A DNA stretch of 64,000 bases, taken from positions 192,679,034 to 192,743,033 of the forward strand of contig NC_134456.1 of NCBI RefSeq assembly GCF_047948215.1, read 5' to 3'. The translations under genes and the position numbers were made by a program. Position 1 is the first letter of the stretch. Each line of letters starts with the position of its first letter. This DNA comes from Lycorma delicatula (Eukaryota > Arthropoda > Insecta > Hemiptera > Fulgoridae). Below are positions 9,090 to 20,071 of the stretch, in pieces. Below the pieces are notes generated by a model. That model was not told where the DNA came from. It saw only the letters and a list, made by a program, of their open reading frames with translations, and searched no databases.

Positions 9090-11985
9090 AGTGATCCTAA
9101 TTAATAATAATAGAAGTCGCTTGTCTTGTGATCTGTCTGAGGAGATTGCAACAAGGTACGATGCCGATTTCTTGGTGGCCACGGAACCAAATGTGTACTT
9201 GGCGGCCAGGGGACATTGGGTGACTGACAGGAATGGGGATGTGGCCATCAGAAGGATTGCTGGCAATGTGGACTACAACCTGTATCATAGGGATGATGGT
9301 ATGGTAGCCGTAGAGTTAAGCAATATAATAATAATAGGAATTTACATTAGTCCTAATTGTACTACGGAAGCCTTTAAAAATAGACTTTTTGACTTACAGC
9401 AAGTCATGACGCGCTCCTGTAAGAGAACGCTTGTCCTAGGCGATTTCAATTGTAAGACAGCGCTAGCTGGTGCGGCCTACACGAATATTAGAGGAAGAAT
9501 ACTAGAGGAACTGCTTGAGGCTAATGGCGCGAATTGTGTTAACGACGGGACCGCCACTTATAGCGCAAGAGGACATAATTCGATAATTGATTTGGTTATA
9601 ATCGACAGTAGGATCCGTACTGACTCAATCGACTTTGAGGTCCTTAACGAAGAAACTGCTAGTGACCATAGGGCCATTTTAGTCACCCTTAGAGAGTACC
9701 CACCAGGAAGAAGACAGTTAAACATCTTCAGTAGAATGACAGAACAACAGATTCACCGCGTTACCAACAACGCAGCAAACAGAATCAAAAATTGTCCACA
9801 AATAACTCCTGAGGCGTTCCAGGATATAATTAAAGAGGAGATAGCTAAAATACCGCCGAGTAACAATAAATATCACCCGGTTTATTGGTGGTCTGCAGAG
9901 ATAGAAGAGCAGAGAAGAATCATGCAACGATACAAAAGAGCAGCTCAGAGATTACGCGCTAGAAATAGAACGGAAGAAGAAGGTCGTCTTGCGATAGAGC
10001 AATACAGACAAGCTAGGAAAATACTCAACTTCCTTATCAAACAAGCTAAAAAAAAGAAATGGCTGGAGTTGTGTGAAGAGCTTAACGAAGATCCCTGGGG
10101 AAAGGCATTTAGGATAGTGACCAAACGCCTGGGAAGATACGTGCCGACATTGAGTGCTGAAATGTCGACACGACAGGTTAAATTGCTATTTCCCAGAATA
10201 GAAGATCTCAATAGAGAGGTAATTGAGTGTCAGGCTGGCAGGTTCACTCAAAAGGAGGTTTTGGAAGCCATCATGAAATTAAAAAAAAAATTAAAAATAA
10301 ATAAGTCCAGGACCGGATGGCATACCTGCCGCCATCATTAAAGACCTTGCCAGGATCATACCCTGGGAATTAGTGGATGTTGCAAGTTATGGCTTACAAA
10401 ACCGTAACTTCCCCAATAGTTGGAAAGAAGCCAGAACTGTTTTCATTCCTAAAATAGGACCAAATCAAGAACAAGTAGGATACAGACCAATCACACTAAT
10501 AAATAACATGGGTAAGGTAGTCGAAAGATTACTAGAAACCCGACTCAGAGAAGAAATCGAGGAAAAAGGTTGTTTACATGAGGAGCAATATGGTTTTAGA
10601 AAAGGCCGATCTACGATAAACGCGATCGACAAAGTTAAGACCTGGGCATTAAATAGTAGAAACGGCACGTGGAGAACTAGGAAAATCCCACTTATTATAA
10701 TGTTGGATATAAAAAATGCTTTTGGATCTGTTCCTTGGAGAGCCATTATCGCAGCATTATAAGCCATGAATATAAGTGATTATCTAGTCAACCAGATTAA
10801 TCAATACCTTTATCATAGATTCATTGAGGTTAAAACGTTAGGAGGAAAATCCACATTTGAGATATTTGGAGGAGTTCCACAAGGATCAGTCCTTGGGCCT
10901 ATACTGTGGAATATTTTTTATGACAAAATTTTTAGATTAGATTATCCCGAGGGGGTTTTTGTTGTTGGATATGCTGATGACATTGCTATCCTAGTAGAAG
11001 ACAGAGAAGTTAATAACCTAGAGGATAAAGCAAAGCGTTACGAATAATTGATGAATGGCTGGTAGGAAGCATGCTACAGATATCCCCTAACAAATCCTGT
11101 TGTTTGGTGTTTTCAGGTAGAAGACCTATTAGAAACCTCAATATAAACATTAGAGGAGAGAGAATTAAGGAGGTCAAAGAAGCAAAGTATTTAGGGGTTC
11201 TTTTGGATAAAAGCCTAAGATTTAGCAAACACGTAGAGATGATTTGTAACAAGGTCACCCCTTTGATTAAGGCATTGAGGACTCTTTTCCAGAACCATGG
11301 TACACCGAAAATGGTAATAAGGAGACTGATAACTGCGGCTACCACGTCAGCAATTTTATATGCGGCCCCGATGTGGGGAGATACAATGAATATTCAGAGA
11401 AACAAAACAAAATTAAAAAGAGTACACAGGCTTGCTTTACTGCTTGTAGCCGCGGGATACAGAACAGTGAAATACGACGCGTTGTGTATACTAACGAAGG
11501 TTCTACCCATTGATTTACAAATTAAACGAAGAACATTTAGATATAGGGGTATGTCCAAAGATGAGATTGAACGGCTAATTGATCAAGAGTGGCAGGATAC
11601 ATGGACACACTCTAGAGTTGGGGATTGGACCAGGCGACTAATCCCCAACATAAATATGTGGACTAGTAATAGAATAGGTAATGTAGATTTTTATACGACA
11701 CAACTATTGACGGGGCATGGCTCGTTCGGCCATTATCTGTTTAGAATTGGAAAAAGACCTACCCCACAATGTGTGTACTGCCCAGAGACTGATGATGCGG
11801 AACACACTGTGTTTGTATGCCCAAGATGGGCTCCAAATAGAAGAGAAATTTCGGACAACGGACTTACACCTGAAAACCTCTTAAATTGGATGGTCTATAG
11901 TGACGATAACTGGGATTGGTTCCGTAGGTTTGCCGGGGAAATCTTACGCACCAAGGAAGAAGAGGACAGAAGAAGGGGTTTGTGA
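9082..11985 (+). pseudogene. LINE ORF2: APE endonuclease and reverse transcriptase, broken
   Basis: The ATG at 9082 begins MNRVILINNNRSRLSCDLSE. The endonuclease domain follows, with VATEPN, VLGDFNCK and ASDHRAI, the metal-binding and catalytic signatures of the AP-endonuclease fold that nicks target DNA. Reverse transcriptase motifs follow: YRPITLINNMGKVVER, EEQYGFRKGRSTINAI, MLDIKNAFGSVPW, GGVPQGSVLGPILWN and the catalytic GYADDIAIL. The C-terminus has the knuckle CVYCPETDDAEHTVFVCPRW typical of R1-type elements. Breaks: a frameshift near 10285 in a run of A residues, an in-frame TAA at 10760, and a frameshift near 11035. The stop is at 11983-11985. The rest is well preserved, so the copy is not very old. 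Confidence 0.93.
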
Positions 11986-12416
11986 AATTAGGGTAGGGAG
12001 GACAGTCCCTCCGTGGAGGGCCCGTACGCCGTGGTGTGCGGGTTCCTGAGAAGGGAGGGAACTCCTGGGGAGTGTGGGACAAATAAAAGGCCGAGTCCCG
12101 GTTGGCGGTGCCGCTCCTGCGGGTGCCTCGGCGCTTAGTGGGGGCGGTACCGCTGATTAGAGGCAAAGGCATAATGACCGAGACCCGGTTCCCTGCTGAG
12201 AGGATGGGAGGTGGCGTAGCCATACCCCGTCTCCGAGGCGGGGGATTAGAGGCAGGCGAATAAAATAAAATTAAAGATCCGAGACCGGGGGAGCTAACCT
12301 GCCGTGCCGGGTGTACAACCGGTGGGCGGGGGACACTCCCTTAGAGTAAAAGGACACTCTCCCCGACTGAGTATACTTAAATGGATATCCGGTCGGGGAG
12401 AGTAGGGGGGGGGGAA
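11986..12416 (+). other. GC-rich 3' untranslated region of the R1-like LINE
   Basis: The base composition changes sharply to GC-rich with several short inverted segments (for example CCCCGACTGAG at 12361 and its partner CCGGTCGGGGAG). It ends in a run of G then AA before the target duplication at 12417. In R1-group elements the 3' UTR is the part recognised by the reverse transcriptase. An open frame on the minus strand here (11864-12223) is a shadow. Confidence 0.75.
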
Positions 12417-12684
12417 AGGATGAATGAGGATGATATGTATGAGTGTAAATGAAGTGTAGTCTTGTACAGTCTCAGTTTGACCATTTCTGAGATTTAGTTT
12501 GACCATTTCTGTGTGGTTAGTTAATTGAAGCCCAACCACCAAAGAACACCGGTATCCACGATCGAATATTCAAGTCCGTGTAAAAATAACTGGCTTTAGT
12601 AGTACTTGAACGCTGGAACTCTCGATTTCCAAATCAGCTGATTTGGGAAGACGCGCTCACCACTAGACCAACCCTGGTCTAGTG
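12417..12684 (-). mobile_element. SINE, promoter-side portion, resumed after the LINE
   Basis: It continues the SINE broken at 8817: GAATGAGGATGATATGTATG, GTAGTCTTGTACAGTCTCAG, CACCGGTATCCACGATC, then the tRNA-like head on the minus strand, with the B box (GTTCNANNC type) near 12608-12620 and the A box TGGTCTAGTGG mirrored at 12662-12674. Compared with 41972-42275 it carries a small internal duplication (GAGATTTAGTTTGACCATTTCT). Confidence 0.85.
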
Positions 12685-12976
12685 CACCTGGTTGGTCTAG
12701 TGGTGAACTTGTCATCACAAATAAGCTGATTTCGAAGTCAAGAGCTCTAAGGTTCAAATCTTAGTTAAGTTAATTACTTTTATACGGATTTGAATACTAG
12801 ATCATGGATACTGGTGTTCATTGATGGTTGGGTTTCAATTAACTACACTTCTCAAGAACGGTTGACTTGGGATTGTACAAGACCACACCTCATTTACATT
12901 CATATACATCATCCTCATTCATCCTCTGAAGTAATACCTTACGTTGGTTCCAGAGGCTAAACAGAAAAATAAAAAG
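12685..12976 (+). mobile_element. tRNA-derived SINE, full-length, head-to-head with its neighbour
   Basis: It starts CACCTGGTTGGTCTAGTGGT, which holds an RNA polymerase III A box (TGGTCTAGTGG), and the B box GGTTCAAATC lies at 12751-12760. The body has GGATACTGGTGTTC, TTGATGGTTGGGTTTCAATT, GACTTGGGATTGTACAAGAC and TCATTCATCCTCTGAAGTAA, ending GAGGCTAAACAGAAAAATAAA. It is the reverse complement of the same family as the minus-strand copies at 8743/12417, 25445 and 41972. About 290 bp. Confidence 0.9.
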
Positions 12977-13759
12977 ATGCATTGTGTTTGTGTTCTGCTT
13001 TTGTTCTGAAGGACTTGTGTCCAGATTTTTAAAATGTATGAATCTTTTCTGAGTTTTTTAAAAATGTATTTTAATGTGATTTATTTTCTGTTTTGTTACT
13101 TTGTTTTTATTTATTGTATTTATCTTATGTTTTTGAGTTATAGTAAATTGTGTATGCTAGGAAATTTAGAGTTCTTTTACTTGATCTACAGAAGAGATGG
13201 TGTGTTGAGTAATCTGATAATTTAGTAGTAGCAGTTAATTTGTAGGAGTATGGTTTGAGCTGTTGTAAATCAGAGTGTCTGTCATGGTTGGTTGTTAGTA
13301 CATTTTAAGTATCATTTGATTTTTTGGGTGCTTTTAATGGTGGTGTTGTATCTGTAATTTATCATTTCAAAATATTTTGATTTTTAATTCTTTTATCCAC
13401 TTCAGTAAATTATATTTTTCCCAAAACAGATTAACAGCTATAACATGGTCAATAAATTTCATAAATTAACCATTTTATTAAACAACTTAAACTGATCAAA
13501 TTTATGCTTTCTTAAAAAATAAAATTAACGATGTAATCCTTTCTTTTGTATTCAAATAATGTCAAGGTTGTTTATGTTACTGGATTTTTTACTTGACTAG
13601 CAAACGTTGACTATGTTTTTTTAATCAAAAATAAAATTACTAAATCCCTTATCTATTTTAAATGATTCATAATGAGACCATTAAAAGACAGCATAACATT
13701 ATCAAATAATTTAATTTTCAATGTAAATACATTTTCAACATCTATTTCATAGTAAATAT
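12977..13759. other. Lipase intron, AT-rich
   Basis: T-rich sequence with no recognisable gene. The reading frame at 13034-13225 is hydrophobic only because of its T-richness. A short repeat shared with 8549 occurs at 13561. Confidence 0.5.
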
Positions 13760-13769
13760 ACGTTTATTA

Positions 13770-13976
13770 ATGAACTACCATTCCCGTCGCGTATTCCCTT
13801 GCGCTTCTGTTGAAATTAATTCTGAGCAACAATTGGTCAGTACAGGACCCGTTAATTGGTTTCTTAGATTTCCCATAGCAGCTTCGCTTGCGAATACGTC
13901 ATCAGAATTAAACACATTAATTACCATCACATTGTTAGCAATTCTCATAAAGATTGATTCAATAGCAGTAGCGTGA
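13770..13976 (+). other. 68-codon open frame of unknown nature in the repeat island
   Basis: It begins MNYHSRRVFPCASVEINSEQ and ends KIDSIAVA. The codon usage is less AT-biased than the intron around it, which suggests it came with the island. I recognise no domain. It may be a chance frame in transposon DNA. Confidence 0.2.
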
Positions 13977-15306
13977 AACGGCCAAAATGTAAAATACCGT
14001 TTATGTTTTTATACTCGTTAAAATATTAAAATTAGAAAAACTCGAAAATGGTTTTTAGATATTATGTGAAGAGTATTTGTAAGCCCAAATCAAATCAAGG
14101 TAATATCTCGTTAGTGCAATAGAAAATGGGGAAAGTTTGCATTCATTGGCTGAATTTTTTTACCTTTCTTCACCACTTTGAAGATCGAATTTAAAAAAAT
14201 TTAGAAATCTGTTTTTAGATATTCACATGAAGAATACACACACCTACAATCAATCAATCATCTTCGTTTGTTACCGAGAAATTAAAAAAAATAGTAAATT
14301 TCACTGTTGATACATTTTAGCTCTTAAATTTGGAATTAAAAAAAGTCCTTTCTTAGCCTGCACTTACAACGTAAGAAGAACGTGAATACAAATTTTAATC
14401 AGTTTACCTTAAGTAATTTTTTCTGGGCGTTGATTATGAATCAGACACATATTTTATATATATTAAGTATAGTATATATATATACACTGGCAAACCCATC
14501 ACGACTTCACCCACGCTATGCGGTTACTTCTGTTTCCCTTCGCGGTCAGGGCTCGTTTCACTCGTCCTTCCCGTCTAGCCAAGGGGCTCTACCACCTGGC
14601 TTCACTAAACTCATGCTTGTGAGAATAATAATAAATAAAAATTAAAACCTGTTCAATTTATAAAAACTATCAGTGTATTGTAATTTCTTCACAGTAACAA
14701 TTTGATCATAGGCCTTAATTTTGAGTGATCTAAGAATGTGGGTTTCAAAACAGTTGGCTCCAACCCTTAAAAATATTAGTTATAATTGGTTACCCCCTAC
14801 TTCATATGGGTAAAAATTCATATGGGGAAAATTTTTCCCGGTTCTTAAGGCTACCCGACAAACACCACTATGAGGTGACCATACTTCGTTTCTCATTTTG
14901 ACGTGAAACGTCTTTAAAATAACACTGAAACATACGGGTACCAGAACAGAAATTTTTAGCATAACGAAAAGGTCAATATCTCCCTAACTATTAAGTTCTT
15001 AATAAATTCCTAATATTAATCTCAGAGACGTAAATGCGATGTCATTTTATAACTTACATGGTCAACTCGGTAATACGACTTTGAGTATGCGTCACAGGCA
15101 AGCGGGGAGTAGCACAGCGCAGTCAGCCAAAACTGGCGCTCTCGCTCATTTCCATACAGTGGAGCTCACAACTTAGACGTGATAGCGTGGTGATTCGTCT
15201 GTTTGTGTTTAGAGTTTGTCGAGATAGATCGATTTAAGTGTTAATAAGTGTATTTTAGACAATATTTATGTGTACAAAATTAAAGTAAACAAGTAAAAAA
15301 TTCAAT

Positions 15307-15492
15307 ATGTCATTTTTCCGGCGCATATCGGCGCGCTCAATCAACGACGCCGACGGCGCAAGCACCTCTACCGATGCTTATTATGCCTTATGTATCTTAC
15401 TTCTCATACCACAGACCAATGTTGAACAAAATTTTCGTCGAATATTAGTCGAAATAAATATCTTGTACCATTTAGTGTCTGTTTTATGTTAA
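15307..15492 (+). other. Small open frame with possible transposon 5' coding start
   Basis: The ATG at 15307 opens MSFFRRISARSINDADGAST and then AT-rich codons to the stop at 15490-15492. The first 24 codons are GC-rich and Ser/Arg/Asp-rich; the composition changes abruptly after the STSTDA segment. This looks like the true start of a transposon protein (many hAT-type transposases begin with a short basic Ser-rich tail) fused by deletion to non-coding DNA. The identification is an inference from style only. Confidence 0.25.
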
Positions 15493-15563
15493 AATTAAAT
15501 CTAATACGCAGTCAGTGTCTCGTTTTTATTTCAATTCAATACACTAAAAGTACTCGCTGACAC

Positions 15564-15699
15564 ACAGACCGACCAGTTTATCTGTAGAGTTAGCCAAATG
15601 AAGGAACTAAAATTTTCCATTGGTGACTTTAACTTTTGTTTAAAAAAAATACGATGGTGGCTCTCCCATTTAACTCTACAGATTAGTTGATCGGTCTGT
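15564..15699. repeat. Inverted repeat pair, about 35-bp arms
   Basis: ACAGACCGACCAGTTTATCT (start of the arm 15564-15600) is matched by the reverse complement of 15667-15699 (ACAGACCGATCAACTAATCT...). The outer and inner parts of the arms match well, and the loop is 66 bases. It could be the terminal repeats of a very short nested MITE or a foldback inside the larger island. Confidence 0.7.
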
Positions 15700-16300
15700 A
15701 GCTCGGAGGAACTTCATCCAAAGTCTGTAACGTTTCACGTTAAACCAACGGCCGTGCGCCCCGACACACCCCACCCGATTTTTTTTTAAATTTTCTAATT
15801 ACTGTTATTTCAAGTTTTTTTTTTAGTCAAGTAACCGGAGGCAGTGAAGCCTTTCGCGTCGCAAATACAGTAACAGTGGCCGTGTTGGTTGAGCCGCCGC
15901 GTCGTATACCATCGCATCCATTAAAAAATCTAAATTTTAGTGGTTTTTAGATATTTATCTGAAGAATATTCACAAGCCCAAATCTAGTGAATATTTCGTT
16001 TCATATAGTCGAAAATGGGGAAAATTTGCAACCACTATACAAATCTTTATTGTATTTCTTCCCCATTCAAGGTCGAATTTCGAAAAATCTAGAAAATTGT
16101 CTTTAGATATTCACATGAAGATTACACACCCCAAAAATCAAATTTATATTTTCGTCTGTTACCGAGAAATTTAAATACTCGTAAATAGCCGAATTTAAAA
16201 TAAAATCAAAATCCATTTTAATCCTTTAAACTCGGAATTTCAAAAAATCCTTACATAGTGTGCACTTACACCATAAGAACATATATACAATTTATCAATT

Positions 16301-17389
16301 TTTTCATCAATTTATCTTTTTCTTTAAATCTATTTTCATACCTATAAACTTCTCACAAGACCAAAATTTTCAGTCACATTCAACAAAAACAAATTCCCCA
16401 TGACAAACTTACTATGTTTGGCATTAAGTGTTTCAGGAATTTAATCCAGTCTGAAAATTAATATATTAATTAGTTATAAGAAAAATGTAAAACTGAAAAA
16501 AGGGGAAATTCATAGGGTACAAACAGTATCTTACTTAAAATTGAATCAAAGATGTAATTGCTTGACCTCTGGTACATAATTATGGATTTGAGTAACATAT
16601 AATTGGTATAATTTTTCTACTGGAATTGAGTAAAAGGTGTGTGTAAAAGTTGCTGTGGAGCTGGATGTAATTGAAATCTATCTGAGCTAATAATTTTTTA
16701 ATGAATCAGTGAAGAAAATCTTCTCTGTAATAAATTTTTACCCTTACTATTGTGAAGTTGCATTATCACTATGGCCAAAGACCTTTTAGGATTCTCATAA
16801 GGCCCTTGGTAAAGGGGATGTAAAAAATTTAAAATGTCTTTAATTAACCATTAAGTATTAAAATTGATTAATTAAACAATAATCAAACAAATGAAATAAT
16901 TAAGCAACTATTTCTAACTTGACCTTCCATAGTTATATTTACATCATGAATATTTTTAACATAATCTTATTTCTAATATAATAATGTTCCACCTAAATCT
17001 TTATGTAAAGAAAAATTAGATATGTTGTACATAACATTTAACAAATCTGAATCCAAAATTTGAATAACGTTCTTTCCATCCCTTAACAAAAAGTTAAATA
17101 TGCAAACATACAGTTTTATTTTTGCATGCTGTAGATATGTGGACTGAATGAGCAATAGATTTATGTATTTAGTGGAGGAATATGCAACTTTCTCGTATGG
17201 TTATGAAATGATCAGAAGAGTATAAAGTTTGAGAAATACTGCTTTTAAGATGCTGTGCAATGCAAAGGTGAAGTCATAGTTAAAATGTTTTTTTAGTTTA
17301 TGCTACATTGATTTGTTTTGTATTTACTGTATGCTTGTTTTAGTACTGTGACAAAAAAAAGTAGTTTATAATGTTAATAAACAAAAGAC
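16301..17389. other. Lipase intron, no gene seen
   Basis: AT-rich DNA between the composite island and the first visible lipase exon. The reading frame at 16973-17155 has no recognisable content. Confidence 0.5.
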
Positions 17390-17588
17390 CTTGTACTAAG
17401 ATAAAATTGTGTTTCTATGAATTCTGGTGGCTGAGGTAGGTAGTTGATTGGCCGTTCTCGAGTAACCCATGGAAAATCAAGACTAAAGCAACCTAAATCA
17501 CCATAGCATACTGTTTTTTCCATTACTTGACGATTTAAGAAATATTTTTCAGCTGATTCCACCCATGTGAAATTATAGTTCATTGTAT
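17390..17588 (-). CDS. Pancreatic-type lipase, first visible exon
   Basis: A 199-nt minus-strand exon with acceptor TTTGTTACAG and donor GTCTTT. It encodes TMNYNFTWVESAEKYFLNRQ, then EKTVCYGDLGCFSLDFPW and RPINYLPQPPEFIETQFYLS, ending two bases into an Arg codon completed at 6539. VCYGDLGCF is the signature N-terminus of mature pancreatic lipases, with the conserved first cysteine pair, and RPINYLPQ-PEFIETQF leads to the first core strand. Joined with the next exon it gives STRQNHGKNRTLIKS. A signal peptide is expected in this family but not seen here: either an upstream exon in matching phase supplies it, or translation starts at the Met in this exon. I could not find such an exon. Confidence 0.92.
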
Positions 17589-17959
17589 CTGTAACAAAGA
17601 TTTGATAGTCGTTAGGTTTTTCAGGTGCAATTTTAGAAAATACGACATATCTACTTAGATAAGCATGACAAAATAATTTTTAACTATGTGAAATAATAAA
17701 TTATATATATATACTCTAAATATGCAACAAGACGAATTATTATACTGAAAAGATATTTGAGTGCCTATTTCTAAGTATTAAGAAAATAAGTAATGAATAC
17801 TTCATTAAACTTATAGTTTAAACTTTATCTAATTTCATAAATGGAGCTATTCTGGAAAATGTAATTTTACTTCATTTAGTAGTTTTTCATAAATTACAGT
17901 ACCTAAAGTCTAATTTGTATTTATATTTAATTTTAATTTATATATCTTTTTATAATGAA
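17589..17959. other. Upstream lipase intron or 5' flank
   Basis: AT-rich with no promoter element or coding sequence that I can support. Confidence 0.4.
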
Positions 17960-17988
17960 TTTGATGTCACCTGAAGAAAAGGTATCAG

Positions 17989-18318
17989 ATGAATCAGTGG
18001 AATTTAGAGAAGCTTGAGGAAGAGGAGGTAAACAAGATTTTTGAGGAGGACATTGCAAGAGGTCTGAGTAAAAAAGATAAGGTAGAAAATGTAGAAGAAG
18101 AATGGGAGAATGTTAAAAAGGAAATTCTTAAATCAGCAGAAGCAAACTTAGGCAGAACAAAGAGAACTGGTGGAAAACCTTGGATATCAGAGGATATATT
18201 GCAGCTGATGGATGAACATAAAAAATATAAGAATGCTAGTGGTGAAGAAAGTAAAAGGAACTATCGACAATTAAGAAATACTATAAACAGGAAGTGCAAA
18301 CTAGCGAAAGAAGAGTGA
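17989..18318 (+). pseudogene. LINE polyprotein fragment upstream of the reverse transcriptase
   Basis: The fragment MNQWNLEKLEEEEVNKIFEE followed by GKPWISEDILQLMDEHKKYK is Glu/Lys-rich. It is the linker between endonuclease and reverse transcriptase in this family, where a WW/PWISEDI region precedes the fingers. It stops at 18316; the frame resumes at once (IKEKSSEVEKEM), so the stop is a point mutation. Confidence 0.75.
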
Positions 18319-18773
18319 ATTAAAGAAAAGAGTTCAGAAGTGGAAAAAGAAATGATCATTGGTAAAATATATGGAGCATACAGGAAAGTTAAGGAAAATT
18401 TTGTTGTACATAAATTAAAATTGAATAATGTGTTAAACAAATATGGTACACCGATTTATAATACAAAAGGAAAGGTTGATAGTTGGGTGGAATATATTGA
18501 ACAGTTATACAGAGGAAATTAATTAGAAAATGGTGTTATAGAGGAAGAAGAGGAAGTCAAAGACGATGAAAGGGGAGAAACAATACTGAGATCTGAATTT
18601 AAGAGAGCATTAAAAGATCTGAATGGCAGAAAGGCTCCTCCTGGAATAGACGGAATACCTGCAGAATTACTGCACAGTGCAGGTGAGGAAGCAATAGATA
18701 AATTATACAAACTGGTATGAATATTTATGAAAAAGGGGAAGTTCCATCAGGCTTCAAATAGAGTATTATATAC

Positions 18774-19019
18774 ATGATACCAAAGAAAGCAGGAGCGGAT
18801 AAATGTGAAGAATACCGAACAATTAGCTTAACTAGTCATGCATCAAAAATCTTAACTAGAATTTTATACAGAAGAATTGAGAGGAGAGTCAAAGAAGTGT
18901 TAGGAGAAGACCAATTTGGTTTCAGGAAAAGTATAGGGACAAGGGGAGCAATTTTAGCGCTCAGATTAATAGTAGAAGGAAGATTAAAGAAAACCAAATC
19001 AACATACTTGGAATTTTAG
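18774..19019 (+). pseudogene. LINE reverse transcriptase fragment (fingers/palm)
   Basis: MIPKKAGADKCEEYRTISLT then SKILTRILYRRIERRVKEVL and EDQFGFRKSIGTRGAILALR correspond to conserved RT blocks 1-3. The frame breaks at 19017 just before the motif A aspartate region (LEKAFDN), which is readable in a shifted frame. Confidence 0.85.
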
Positions 19020-19699
19020 ACCTAGAAAAGGCATTCGATAACATAGACTGAAATAAAATGTTCAACATTTAAAAAAATTAGGATTCAAGTACAGAGATAG
19101 AACAACAATTGCATTTACATTTACATTTTCAGGAACCAATCAGCAGCAGTAATAATTGAAGAACATAAGAAAGAAGCTGTAATAAAAAAGAGAGTTTGAC
19201 AAGGATGTTCCCTATCCCCGTTACATTTTATTCTGTACATAGAACTAGTAGTTAATGATGTTAATGAACAATTTAGATCTGGAGTAACAGTAGAAGGTGA
19301 AAAGATAAAGATGCTACGATTTGTGCTGATGATGTAGTAATTCTAGGTGAGAGTAAAGAAGATTTAGAAGAAACAATGAACGGGATGGATGAAGTCCTAC
19401 GCAAGAACTACTGCATCAAAATAAAGAAACAAAACGAAAGTAATGAACTGTAGTAGAAATAATGTAGTTGAACCACTGAATATAAAAATAGAAAGAGAAA
19501 AGATTACGGAGGTAAAAGAATTTTGTTATTTGGGAAGTAGAATTACTAAAGATGGACAAAGCAGGAGCGATTTAAAATGTCGAATAGCACAGGAGAAGTA
19601 TGATTTGTTTACATCAAAAATGAATTTTAACGTCAGGAAAAGATTTTTGAAAGTATATGTCGGCTTTATATAGCAGCTTTATATAGAAGTGAAACTTGG

Positions 19700-20071
19700 A
19701 TGATTGAAGTACCTGAGAAGAAAAGATTAGAAGCTTTTGAAATGTGGTGCTATAGGAGAATATTAAACATCAGATGGGTAGATAAAATGACAAATGAAGA
19801 GGTGTTGCGGAAAATTGATGAAGAAAGAAGCATTTGGAAAAATATAGTTAAAAGAAGAGGCAGACTTATAGCTCACATATTAAGGCATCTTGGATTAGTC
19901 CTTTTAATACTGGAGGGACAGGTTGAAGGAAAAAATTGTGCAGGCAGACAACGTTTGGAATACGTAAAACAAATTGTTAGGGATGTAGGATGTAGGGGGT
20001 ATACTGAAATGAAACAACTAGCACTAGATAGGAAATCTTGGAGAGCTGCATCAAACCAGTCAAATGACTGA
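19700..20071 (+). pseudogene. LINE polyprotein C-terminal fragment
   Basis: Codes for MIEVPEKKRLEAFEMWCYRR, DKMTNEEVLRKIDEERSIWK and VKQIVRDVGCRGYTEMKQLA, ending in SNQSND and a TGA directly before the tail. This is the C-terminal end of the element ORF, and the fragment at 2213-2345 is another copy of the same end. Confidence 0.85.

Larger units (their letters stand above)
8818..12416 (+). mobile_element. R1-like non-LTR retrotransposon, 5'-truncated
   Basis: About 3.6 kb between 15-bp target duplications. It holds the end of ORF1 (zinc knuckles), ORF2 (APE endonuclease, reverse transcriptase, C-terminal zinc knuckle) and a GC-rich 3' untranslated region. Domain order and the ATGA-type ORF1/ORF2 overlap agree with the R1 clade; R1 itself targets 28S rDNA, but this copy sits in a SINE, so it is a non-rDNA relative. 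ORF1 is open to the very left boundary, so the truncation occurred at reverse transcription. ORF2 has two frameshifts and one stop, so the copy is inactive. Confidence 0.92.
13760..16300. mobile_element. Composite repeat island of unknown class with long direct repeats
   Basis: Two diverged copies of a roughly 370-bp sequence (about 14015-14385 and 15920-16295) lie in direct orientation about 1.9 kb apart. Each contains two subrepeats built on TTTTTAGATATT...TGAAGAATA...CCCAAATCAAAT...TCGTTTGTTACCGAGAAA. The core between them is more GC-rich than the surroundings and contains CGACTTCACCCACGCTATGC (14500s), promoter-like sequence with a 61-codon frame at 15307, and an inverted repeat pair at 15564/15699. 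The paired flanks and intervening unique core suggest a transposable element, but it is not an LTR element: no tRNA primer site or polymerase motifs are visible. Class unknown. Confidence 0.5.

Noticed and set aside
11864..12223. A 119-codon Pro/Arg/Thr-rich frame on the minus strand
   Set aside because: It lies across the LINE ORF2 end and its GC-rich 3' UTR; it is an antisense shadow of high GC content.
12600..12700. tRNA genes suggested by A and B boxes
   Set aside because: The boxes belong to repeated SINEs with a long tRNA-unrelated body and A-rich end; no complete cloverleaf was found.
14015..16295. LTR retrotransposon, from the paired direct repeats
   Set aside because: The repeats are diverged and internally repetitive, and the core has no primer-binding site, gag, protease or polymerase sequence.
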